Shown here: positions 1-5,719 of the stretch, piece by piece
Position numbering within the stretch: the stretch's first letter is position 1
Layout of the letters: every line of letters begins with the position of its first letter
Assembly (NCBI GenBank): GCA_011389755.1
Contig: JAABTR010000271.1
Span: forward strand, 1 to 5,719
DNA: 5,719 nucleotides
Direction: 5' to 3'
Source of the DNA: Deltaproteobacteria bacterium
Lineage (GTDB): Bacteria > Myxococcota_A > Polyangia > JAAYKL01
The notes under the pieces: generated by a model
Told to the model about the DNA's origin: nothing
Seen by the model: the letters and a program-made list of their open reading frames with translations, nothing else
Database searches by the model: none
Made by a program: the position numbers and the translations under genes

Positions 1-513
1 TACCGCGGCTGGCGTTATGCCAAGGATCTCAAGGAGTCGTACGGCGTTGACGACTTCATCGAGAAGCCTTTCAAGATCAGCGAGCTGGTCGAAAAGGTCG
101 AGCTGCAAAGCCGCGCGAGCAGCGCGCGCGAGCTGCCCCAAGAAGACGAGCTCTCAAAGGAAGCCGAGCGGATGCTCGCCGCGGGAATCGAGCGCTACCG
201 AGCCGGTCAGGTCGATGAAGCCATCGATCTGCTCAAAAAAGGGGTCGAGATCGATCCGTTGGCGGCGAAGCTGCATTACCACTTGGCTTTGCTCCTGGGG
301 AAGAAGGGGCTAAACTATCAGGCGATTCGTTCTCTCGAGAACGCTCTTGAGCTGGCGCCGGATTTTTTTCCAGCGCTTAAGAATCTCGCCGTTTTGTACC
401 AAAAGGCGGGGTTCAAGTACAAGGCCATCGAAACCTGGGAGCGTGCTTTGGGGCACTGCCCCGACGAGGCGACCCGGGAAGGTATAAAGCAACACCTCGT
501 GAGCCTCTTGTGA
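1..513 (+). CDS. Response-regulator receiver domain (C-terminal part) fused to three TPR repeats; 5'-truncated
   Basis: The frame is open from the first base, so the start and the phospho-acceptor Asp lie upstream; 170 residues are visible. Window codons 14-24 read YGVDDFIEKPF, the beta5 end of a CheY-like receiver domain, with the conserved Lys (codon 22) followed by Pro-Phe. A polar linker (about codons 38-52) leads to three 34-residue TPR units at about 53-86, 87-120 and 121-154, each ending in an acidic-x-Pro or similar turn (IDP, LAP, HCP) and carrying the usual A/L/Y helix pattern. There is no DNA-binding or enzymatic output domain before the stop, so the output is probably protein-protein binding in the cytoplasm. 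The next gene begins 12 bases after the stop, suggesting co-transcription and perhaps a shared function. The partner is unknown. An internal ATG at 172 would give a TPR-only protein, but the coherent receiver sequence upstream argues that it is not the real start. Confidence 0.9.
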   Translation, partial: YRGWRYAKDLKESYGVDDFIEKPFKISELVEKVELQSRASSARELPQEDELSKEAERMLAAGIERYRAGQVDEAIDLLKKGVEIDPLAAKLHYHLALLLGKKGLNYQAIRSLENALELAPDFFPALKNLAVLYQKAGFKYKAIETWERALGHCPDEATREGIKQHLVSLL

Positions 514-525
514 TGTTGAGCTGAT

Positions 526-2118
526 ATGAAGTTTGTCTGCGAACAGTGTGGTTCTCGATATACCATTGCGGATGCGCGCGTCCGCAACAAGGTGCTGCGG
601 ATTCGGTGCAAGAAGTGTTCGAACATCATCGAAGTGCGCGATCCTGCGCTCTCAGACGCGCCTGGCACCGCGCGAGCCGAGCGCGAGGAAAAGGCCGCGC
701 CGGACAAAAAAACCTCCGGATCGCTGCCGAGACCCAAAGGCAAGGCCAAGAAGGGCAAGAGTAACCCCCCCAGCGGCTCTGTCCTGGCTGATAAGTTCGC
801 GGAGACCTTTCGGGCTGGGAAGAAAGCCGAAGGCAAAGGTACCCCCGGGCTGTACACCGCGGTCAAACGGTCGGCAAAGGTCATGGAAAAACAGGACGTC
901 GATCTGGCGCACTGGTTCGTGGCCATCAAAAAGACGCCGACCGGTCCGGTCTCCGCGCGCAAGGTCCTCGAGCACAAGCGCGCCGGGCGCGTGACCGACG
1001 ACAGTTTGGTGTGGAAGGAGGGGATGCCCGATTGGGTGCGCTTGCGCAACAGCAAGGAGCTCGTAGGGCTCATCGCCCGGCTGGAGCTGGTCGAGATGGA
1101 AAAGGCGTCCGTGCCTCCGCCGCCTCCTCCCGCCGCCTCCAAGCGGGGGCTCTTTGCCGAGCGAGAGACACAGACCGAGGAGCCCCTCAAAGGAAGCGCT
1201 CTTGGGGTCTTGACCGAGCACACAGATGAAGATGCCGAGGCGGCTGAGCCGGTTGATATCCAGGTCGAGGAGGCCCCATCCAAAGATTCGGAAGATAAGC
1301 CCAGCCCCGAGGACAGCTTCTTCTCCCAAAAGACGTCCGACTCCAAGTCGGGGATCTGGGTGGCCCTGGCCGACGGGCAGATGGCTGATATCCAGTCGCT
1401 GTCTCCTCCGCGTCCCGTTGGGTCCAATCGGGTGATGGTGATCGCCTCGGTGGGATTCTTCATCGCCGCCATGGGGCTTTTGGGAGTCGTCCTCTTTGGC
1501 GGACAGACCGCAGAGACCCAGACTGTCAGCAAGAACGTCACTAGGGTCATCGAGAAAGTCGTCTACAGAGACCGATACATCCGCGCCGAGTCCGGAGAAG
1601 ACGTAAAAGACGAGAGTGCCGCCGAGGACAAGCGAGATGGCGCCGGAAAACCACGCGTGGCCAAAGCCGGGCGTGCAAAAGGCAAAGCAGATGCCAAAAA
1701 GCCGGAGGAGGCCCCCGCCGACGAGCGGACCCAGGCCCTGATGGAGCGCTTCGGCATGGCCGGGGACAAGGGGGCCATCGGCCGGGTCAAGAAGAACGAA
1801 CGAGGCGGCGGCCGGGCCGCGGGCACGCTCTCGGCCAGCGACGTGAAAAACGTGGTCACCAAGAACCAGAGCATCCTGAAGACCTGCTACGAGCGCGCGC
1901 TCAAAACGGGGGGAGCCCCGTCCGACCAAGATATCCGGGTCAACTTCAGGCTCACCGTCGGCGCGAGCGGAAGCGTCAAGGCGGTCAACCTCGGTGGGCA
2001 AGGCGCGAGGTACAGCGGGCTCTCGTCTTGCTTGCAGCGCGCCGTGAAGAAGTGGGTGTTCCCCGCCAGCGGCTCGGACTCACCGGTGGAGTTTCCTTTT
2101 GTCTTTACGCCCAAGTGA
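526..2118 (+). CDS. AgmX/GltJ-like trans-envelope protein: zinc ribbon, GYF_2 domain, one TM helix, AgmX/PglI C-terminal domain
   Basis: 530 residues. Seen: an N-terminal zinc ribbon of the MJ0042 type with C5-x2-C8 and C28-x2-C31; a Lys/Pro-rich linker (about 41-125); a GYF_2 domain at about 129-185 (W130, G140-P141, W163, GMPDW 166-170); six consecutive prolines at 197-202; an acidic linker to about 300; one hydrophobic helix at about 303-324; a charged Ala/Lys-rich linker; and a C-terminal TonB-like AgmX/PglI domain from about 431 to the end with C454 (KTCYERAL) and C502 (SSCLQRAV). The predicted topology is N-terminus in the cytoplasm and C-terminus in the periplasm. Known: Myxococcus xanthus GltJ (AgmX) has this layout; its cytoplasmic zinc ribbon and GYF parts regulate the gliding machinery with the GTPase MglA, and its periplasmic part reaches toward the outer membrane. 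The family has many paralogues, so a gliding role is not assured here. The ATG at 526 is chosen because the zinc ribbon begins at once; its Shine-Dalgarno is weak (GAG at 518-520), consistent with coupling to the upstream gene. Confidence 0.92.
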   Translation: MKFVCEQCGSRYTIADARVRNKVLRIRCKKCSNIIEVRDPALSDAPGTARAEREEKAAPDKKTSGSLPRPKGKAKKGKSNPPSGSVLADKFAETFRAGKKAEGKGTPGLYTAVKRSAKVMEKQDVDLAHWFVAIKKTPTGPVSARKVLEHKRAGRVTDDSLVWKEGMPDWVRLRNSKELVGLIARLELVEMEKASVPPPPPPAASKRGLFAERETQTEEPLKGSALGVLTEHTDEDAEAAEPVDIQVEEAPSKDSEDKPSPEDSFFSQKTSDSKSGIWVALADGQMADIQSLSPPRPVGSNRVMVIASVGFFIAAMGLLGVVLFGGQTAETQTVSKNVTRVIEKVVYRDRYIRAESGEDVKDESAAEDKRDGAGKPRVAKAGRAKGKADAKKPEEAPADERTQALMERFGMAGDKGAIGRVKKNERGGGRAAGTLSASDVKNVVTKNQSILKTCYERALKTGGAPSDQDIRVNFRLTVGASGSVKAVNLGGQGARYSGLSSCLQRAVKKWVFPASGSDSPVEFPFVFTPK

Positions 2119-2120
2119 CC

Positions 2121-2153
2121 CATCGGTCTTCGGCGATGTTTCGCTTTATTTTT
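2121..2153 (+). terminator. Possible weak intrinsic terminator or mRNA hairpin
   Basis: Three bases after the stop of the AgmX/GltJ-like gene, CATCG (2121-2125) pairs with CGATG (2134-2138). Inside that stem a C-G pair (2128, 2133) closes a TTCG tetraloop, leaving a two-base bulge. A T-rich tract (2139-2153, ending in TTTATTTTT) follows. The stem is short and the T tract is interrupted by CGC, so termination would be partial at best. It may instead mark an mRNA processing point or a partial attenuator between this gene and sctS. Confidence 0.3.
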
Positions 2154-2162
2154 GGTTCTGAC

Positions 2163-2167
2163 AGGAG
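2163..2167 (+). promoter_or_regulatory. Ribosome binding site of sctS
   Basis: AGGAG lies nine bases upstream of the ATG at 2177. It is the only clear Shine-Dalgarno sequence in the 58-base gap and fixes the sctS start. sctT, two bases after sctS, has no comparable site and probably depends on ribosomes arriving from sctS. Confidence 0.7.
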
Positions 2168-2176
2168 TGTCTGAGG

Positions 2177-2455
2177 ATGCCGGCCCAGCAGGCACAGCAG
2201 TTTTCTTCCCTAGCCTCTGAGGCGCTCATGCTGGCCATCGTGCTCAGCGCCCCCATCCTGGCGGCGGTGTTCATCGCGGGGCTCGTGTCTTGGGCGGTGC
2301 AGACCTACACGAAACGAGACGACCCGGGGATCGCGTATGTGAGCCGTATCGCCGCCGTAGCGGTGACCGTCATGATCGCGGGGCCGTGGATAGGGGCGCG
2401 GATAGGCGACTTTGCCGGTCGCATGTGGGCCCTCGTTCAGTCTGTCGGGCTGTAG
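2177..2455 (+). CDS. sctS: SctS/FliQ family type III secretion export-gate protein
   Basis: 92 residues, the usual size for FliQ/SctS (about 86-90). This small inner-membrane subunit joins SctR and SctT in the helical SctR5-S4-T1 export gate through which unfolded substrates leave the cytoplasm. Seen: two hydrophobic helical hairpin segments at about 16-41 and 56-79; the conserved Pro of the first (LSAP, P26); and AGPW (68-71) in the second, the FliQ-type version of this position. The normally conserved loop between them, (V/L)QAxTQIxExTLxFxPK in FliQ/SctS, reads VQTYTKRDDPGIAYVSR (41-57). Gln of TQ has become Lys46, the Glu position Asp49 and the Pro before the basic residue Ser56. This is real divergence in a loop that in the flagellar system faces the switch protein FlhB/SctU. 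The sequence does not settle flagellar against injectisome-type; sctS is used because no flagellar gene is visible. The family call is secure, given the tandem partner sctT. Confidence 0.9.
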   Translation: MPAQQAQQFSSLASEALMLAIVLSAPILAAVFIAGLVSWAVQTYTKRDDPGIAYVSRIAAVAVTVMIAGPWIGARIGDFAGRMWALVQSVGL

Positions 2456-2457
2456 CC

Positions 2458-3228
2458 GTGGACGAGGCCCTTCCCTACGCGGCGCTTCAGACCTACTGTC
2501 TGGGGGTGCTCAGGGTGGCCACCGTGCTGCGTTTCGTTCCTTTCTTCGCAGGTCGGCCGCTGGGTTGGGCGGCTTGGTTGGCTTTGAGCGCGGCCCTGGG
2601 GCTCATCTTGGTGCCGCTGCATCCCTTTGCCTCCCTGGGAGGCAAAGGTTACCTCGTCGCTGCCTTGGGAGAGATCGCCGTGGGCGCCCTTTTGGGGGTG
2701 TCTATTCGCCTCGCTTTTTCAGCGTTCGAGTCCGCGGCGGCCATGGTGCGCAGCGCGCTGCTCCCTTTCCCGCTCGAGTGGGACAGCGCGCAGGAGCCGG
2801 GCCGTGGCCCTGACATGGGGGTGTTTTTTTCTCTCATCGCCTTGGTCTGCTTTTTCTCGTTGTCGGGCCACCACGCCCTTGTCAAGGTCATGAGCGCGAG
2901 CATGGAATGCCATCCTTTGGGGTGGGCATCGGGGGGGATCTCGGGGTTTCAGGCGACGATTGAGCCGGATGGGCTATGGCGGCTCATGACGCTCGCGGTC
3001 GCTGCAGGGCTCATCGTCGCGGCGCCCGTCTTGACCGCCGGGATTTTGGCCGAGCTGTTTTCCGGGTTTTTGAGCCGGCTTGCCGAGAGGCCCGGCTTGG
3101 GCCTGCCGGGCCAGTGGCTAAAGATTCTGGCGACGCAGCTCGCTTTGGCGGCGACTTTGTGGTTGGGTGTCAAGGTCGGACTGGAGCTGCTCATGAGCGC
3201 TCTCGACGGGCTCTCGTCATGTGTGTGA
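2458..3228 (+). CDS. sctT: SctT/FliR family type III secretion export-gate protein
   Basis: 256 residues from the GTG at 2458, close to the usual 255-265 of FliR/SctT. It is a polytopic inner-membrane protein, one copy per export gate. Seen: an N-terminal segment with LRVATVLRFVPFF (18-30), matching the family's R-x-x-x-x-x-x-x-P region; EIAVGALLGV (72-81), the conserved E-x3-G-x3-G helix; LSGHHALV (135-142), the conserved (N/S)GH motif; a CHPLG turn (151-155); and a C-terminal FLSRLAERPGLGLPG stretch like the family's LxxRxxPQxxIFxxGxP region. GTG is chosen because it lies two bases after the sctS stop and gives a family-length protein. The frame stays open upstream to an ATG at 2290, but that would overlap sctS by 166 bases and add a non-family extension. 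There is no good Shine-Dalgarno, so translation is probably coupled to sctS. The plug-loop region (about 95-120) lacks the usual QMG or DNQRG consensus and reads VRSALLPFPLEW instead. No sctU/flhB follows directly. Confidence 0.9.
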   Translation: MDEALPYAALQTYCLGVLRVATVLRFVPFFAGRPLGWAAWLALSAALGLILVPLHPFASLGGKGYLVAALGEIAVGALLGVSIRLAFSAFESAAAMVRSALLPFPLEWDSAQEPGRGPDMGVFFSLIALVCFFSLSGHHALVKVMSASMECHPLGWASGGISGFQATIEPDGLWRLMTLAVAAGLIVAAPVLTAGILAELFSGFLSRLAERPGLGLPGQWLKILATQLALAATLWLGVKVGLELLMSALDGLSSCV

Positions 3229-3266
3229 TTCGGGACCCCTTTACAATTTAGATTTCAATACCGGAG

Positions 3267-3296
3267 TTGACTTGACTATGGTCGTCGACGTACAAA
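3267..3296 (+). promoter_or_regulatory. Probable sigma70-type promoter of bamA
   Basis: TTGACT (3267-3272, five of six to the -35 consensus) and TACAAA (3291-3296, four of six to the -10 consensus) are separated by 18 bases. An A/T-rich stretch at 3241-3260, conspicuous in this GC-rich window, lies just upstream and could act as an UP element. Transcription would begin near 3303, giving a leader of about 46 bases. A second, overlapping TTGACT (3272-3277) has an unsuitable 13-base spacer. The palindrome CGTCGACG (3283-3290) fills the end of the spacer and could be an operator, but nothing else supports that. Confidence 0.5.
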
Positions 3297-3319
3297 TCCG
3301 GTCATCGCTAAGCTTTTGT

Positions 3320-3332
3320 CCCGCTCGACGGG
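3320..3332 (+). other. Small GC hairpin in the bamA leader
   Basis: CCCG (3320-3323) and CGGG (3329-3332) are perfectly complementary around a five-base loop and sit seven bases before the Shine-Dalgarno. The stem is only four pairs. No T tract follows, so it is not a terminator; it could modestly affect mRNA stability or ribosome access. It may be chance in a GC-rich genome. Confidence 0.25.
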
Positions 3333-3338
3333 TGAGTT

Positions 3339-3343
3339 AGGAG
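3339..3343 (+). promoter_or_regulatory. Ribosome binding site of bamA
   Basis: AGGAG lies five bases before the ATG at 3349. Another ATG at 3344 is closer but reads only Met-Glu-stop, with its TGA (3350-3352) overlapping the bamA start codon. The site, together with the signal peptide encoded from 3349, decides the start. Confidence 0.7.
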
Positions 3344-3348
3344 ATGGA

Positions 3349-5719
3349 ATGAATCACGGCAACTGCCGTTTGGGTTTTTGGCTCTGGATTTGGATACCGA
3401 CATTGGCCTTTGTGGGCCGTGCCGGCGCTCAAACGACGCTCGAACCGCCCTCGCTGCTCGCCGGTGAGGAGGAAGCTGAGCGAGAGGATCCGCTGACGGA
3501 AGCGGACCAGCTGGAAGGGCGAAAGGTCGTTGCAGTTGAGGCCGAAGGGAACAAGCGGGTCGCCACCGAAGACATCAGAGTCAACATCGGCACACGAAAG
3601 GGCATGGCCTTCAACGCCAAGCGCGCGGCTCGGGATATTCGCGCGCTCTATGCGCTGGGCTTCTTCAGCGATGTGGCCATTTTCTGGCGCCCGGCCGAGG
3701 AAGGCATCGTGCTCGTCTACAAGGTCGCCGAAAAACCGGCGGTCAACGAGGTCAGACTGCAGGGATTCGATGAGATAAGCGAGGATGACATCAAGGAAGT
3801 CCTCGATATCGAGGCCAATAAGCCCCTCGACGTCCCTATGATCCACCGCAATCTGCAAAAGATTCGTGAGCTGTACTCGGACAAGGGATTCTTCTTAGCC
3901 AAGATAACCTACAGGCTCGAAGAGGTGGGGGAAAACGCCTACGACGTGGTTTTCGTCATTCAGGAGCAGGCCCAGGTCGCCGTTCGAAGGATTTCCTTCG
4001 TGGGCAACCACGCCATCGAGGACTCCGAGATAGCGCGCGTTTTGTCCACCCGCACGTCGGGGCCGCTTTCGGTGTTGACCGACTCGGGGCGGTTCAAGCG
4101 AGAGGACTTCGATCGGGATCTGACAATGATCTCGGCGTATTATTGGGAAAAGGGCTATCTCAACGTCAAGGTCGGGACCCCGCGGGTGGAGCTCACGCCC
4201 GATCGCCGCTACATCTTTTTATCGATCCCCATCGAAGAAGGGCCGCGTTACAAAGTCGGTCGCATCCAGGTGCTCGAACACGACGACGCGGGAAATGAGG
4301 TCGAGCTTTTAGGAGGGCGCCGCAAGGTGCGCTCCATGATCGTCAGCGCCAGAGACCAGTGGTTCGCTCGCAGCTCGGTGATGGAAGACGTCAACAGAAT
4401 CACCCGGCACTATCAGGACAAAGGTTACGCCCACGTCAACGTCAATCTCCAGACTCTGACCCGCCCCGACGAGAACATCGTGGACCTGATTTTCGACGTT
4501 AACCGCGGCCCTGTGGTGGAATTCGAGCGGATCGAGATCCGGGGGAACACCAAGACGCGGGATCGAGTCATTCGCCGGGAGGTGACCATCCACGAAGGGG
4601 AGAAGTACTCCCAGACCGGCCTGGACGTCTCCAAGGCTCGGGTGACCCAGCTCGGTTACTTCGAGAACGTCGATATGTCCACCAAGCCCGGCAGCGAGCC
4701 CGACAAGATGATCGTCACGGTGGAGGTGACAGAGCGGCACACCGGCCAGTTCCAGGTGGGTATGGGCTTCAGCTCCATCGAGAACTTCATCGCCCAAGCG
4801 CAGATCACCGAGCAGAACTTCATGGGGCAAGGGCAGACGGTCTCCCTCCAGGCGCAGCTGTCGAGCTTGCGCCAGATCTTCATGCTCAATTTCTGGGAGC
4901 CGCGGTTCCTCGACACCCAGTGGACGTTTGCTTTCAGGCTCTACAACACGGTCATGGCCCAGCTCGACTACAACAAAGAGTCGACCGGTGGCGAGCTGAC
5001 CCTCGGACACCCCCTCGGGATGAGGGACCTGCGGCTTTACTTGACCTACAACCTGTCCTGGGAAGAGGTGGACACCGGTCAGAACTCGGCGCTTCTCATC
5101 AGCGGCCGCAGGATGAGCTCGGGCTTGCGAAATCTGCCGCTGGCTCACCTGTTCAGGGAGGGGCGCAGCTCGAGCTTCAAGGCGATGCTGGCGTTCGACA
5201 AGCGCAACAACCGGCTGTTTCCCACCGCGGGCTCGTACAACTCCGCTTCGGTGGAGTGGGCCTCGTCCTACATCGGGTCGGAGTTCGGCTTTACGAGGTA
5301 CGCCCTGTCCTCCCGCTGGTACTTCCCCCTGTTTTGGAAGTTCGTGTTTCGTTTAAACGGTCAGCTCGGGCTGATCCACAGCCACTCGGATCAGGGATTA
5401 TCAATCGTTCACCGGTACCGATCGGGCGGCATCATGGACGTGCGCGGTTTCTATCCGTGGTCTTTGGGGCCCCGTCTATCGATCCCGAACAAGTTCGATC
5501 CCAACGCCGAGCCGTATCCCTACGGAATCAATATCGGCGGAAACATGAAGCTGACCTTCAACACGGAGATCGAATTTCCGATCATCGAGATGGTGGGGAT
5601 AAAGGGCGTGGTCTTCTTCGACGCGGGCAACTCGTTCAACCTCGAAGAGACCTGGTGCCAGGCCGGCGGCGGTCGCGGAATCAACGAGTTTTCCGATCCG
5701 TGCAACGCCAACCCGATAT
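3349..5719 (+). CDS. bamA: BamA (Omp85 family) outer-membrane protein assembly factor; 3'-truncated
   Basis: 790 complete codons are visible and the frame is open to the window end. BamA inserts beta-barrel proteins into the outer membrane as the core of the BAM complex. Seen: a Trp-rich signal peptide (W11, W13, W15 in the core) with probable cleavage after AGA at 27; a short acidic linker; five POTRA domains at about 59-131, 132-209, 210-300, 301-389 and 390-466, several showing the G-N/G-F turn after strand 1 (VEAEGNKRV, LQGFDEI, FVGNHAI, IRGNTKT) and the GFFSD/KGFF/KGY/LGYF motif near the second helix; then a 16-strand barrel from about 468. The hallmark loop-6 motif VRGF is intact (698-701, R699). 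GGNMKLTFNTEIEFP and VVFFDAGNSF are the expected strands near the C-terminus. Compared with the 810 residues of E. coli BamA, only the final strands are missing. C770 and C785 lie in the extracellular loop after FFDAGNSF. The gene appears to be its own transcription unit, 120 bases after sctT. It is certainly Omp85; BamA rather than TamA or a paralogue because of the five POTRAs. Confidence 0.96.
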   Translation, partial: MNHGNCRLGFWLWIWIPTLAFVGRAGAQTTLEPPSLLAGEEEAEREDPLTEADQLEGRKVVAVEAEGNKRVATEDIRVNIGTRKGMAFNAKRAARDIRALYALGFFSDVAIFWRPAEEGIVLVYKVAEKPAVNEVRLQGFDEISEDDIKEVLDIEANKPLDVPMIHRNLQKIRELYSDKGFFLAKITYRLEEVGENAYDVVFVIQEQAQVAVRRISFVGNHAIEDSEIARVLSTRTSGPLSVLTDSGRFKREDFDRDLTMISAYYWEKGYLNVKVGTPRVELTPDRRYIFLSIPIEEGPRYKVGRIQVLEHDDAGNEVELLGGRRKVRSMIVSARDQWFARSSVMEDVNRITRHYQDKGYAHVNVNLQTLTRPDENIVDLIFDVNRGPVVEFERIEIRGNTKTRDRVIRREVTIHEGEKYSQTGLDVSKARVTQLGYFENVDMSTKPGSEPDKMIVTVEVTERHTGQFQVGMGFSSIENFIAQAQITEQNFMGQGQTVSLQAQLSSLRQIFMLNFWEPRFLDTQWTFAFRLYNTVMAQLDYNKESTGGELTLGHPLGMRDLRLYLTYNLSWEEVDTGQNSALLISGRRMSSGLRNLPLAHLFREGRSSSFKAMLAFDKRNNRLFPTAGSYNSASVEWASSYIGSEFGFTRYALSSRWYFPLFWKFVFRLNGQLGLIHSHSDQGLSIVHRYRSGGIMDVRGFYPWSLGPRLSIPNKFDPNAEPYPYGINIGGNMKLTFNTEIEFPIIEMVGIKGVVFFDAGNSFNLEETWCQAGGGRGINEFSDPCNANPI

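Noticed and set aside
318..1550. Long open frame on the minus strand opposite the receiver-TPR and AgmX-like genes
   Set aside because: It is a GC-driven shadow: low-complexity Ser/Arg-rich translation, no recognisable domain, and it fully overlaps genes with clear domains on the + strand.
652..2001. Second long minus-strand frame under the AgmX-like gene
   Set aside because: It overlaps a + strand gene whose domains are unambiguous. The translation is rich in Gly, Arg and Asp without any family resemblance.
2290..2457. Upstream ATG extension of sctT
   Set aside because: It would overlap sctS out of frame by 166 bases and add 56 Arg-rich residues not found in the FliR/SctT family. GTG at 2458 gives the expected length.
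2931..2937. Seven-base homopolymers (also T at 363-369, A at 706-712, C at 765-771, T at 2824-2830) as frameshift or slippage sites
   Set aside because: All the reading frames through them are intact and family-like. None is in the codon phase of a standard -1 slippery heptamer with a recognisable downstream structure.
4309..5148. 279-codon minus-strand frame under bamA
   Set aside because: The + strand encodes POTRA 4-5 and the first barrel strands continuously here. The minus translation is His/Leu/Val-rich, typical of an antisense shadow.
1..5719. CRISPR arrays, tRNA or rRNA genes, insertion sequences, attachment sites
   Set aside because: No regularly spaced repeats, cloverleaf, terminal inverted repeats, transposase or integrase sequence was seen; coding sequence fills almost the whole window.

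Overview
The window looks like chromosome from a high-GC, Gram-negative deltaproteobacterial-type organism, most plausibly in Myxococcota or Bradymonadota. The basis is a myxobacterial AgmX/GltJ-type protein (zinc ribbon, GYF_2 domain, one membrane helix, AgmX/PglI C-terminal domain), a receiver-TPR protein, a divergent type III secretion export gate and a five-POTRA BamA. The taxonomic placement is inference; no rRNA or marker comparison could be run. All genes lie on the + strand and coding density is high, with no gene-free stretch longer than about 120 bases.

Layout. Positions 1-513 hold the 3' end of a gene for a response-regulator receiver domain followed by three TPR repeats. Twelve bases later comes a 530-residue membrane-spanning AgmX/GltJ-like protein (526-2118). 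A 58-base gap with a small hairpin and a T-rich tract separates it from sctS (2177-2455). sctT follows after two bases, starting at GTG (2458-3228). A 120-base intergenic region (3229-3348) carries a good sigma70-like promoter, a small GC hairpin and a clear Shine-Dalgarno sequence. It leads into bamA (3349 to the window end), whose last strands lie outside the window.

How the genes may work together. The receiver-TPR protein and the AgmX/GltJ-like protein form a tight pair that could link cytoplasmic signalling to an envelope-spanning machine. SctS and SctT are inner-membrane subunits of the SctRST (FliPQR) export gate of a type III secretion system or flagellum. Both diverge at the motifs that close the gate and contact the switch protein. 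BamA, the outer-membrane protein insertase, appears to be an independent housekeeping transcription unit. The most interesting feature is the junction of a GltJ-type trans-envelope protein with a divergent export gate. This may point to a non-canonical type III-like apparatus, in the way myxobacteria are known to have a needleless one, but the window alone cannot show that.
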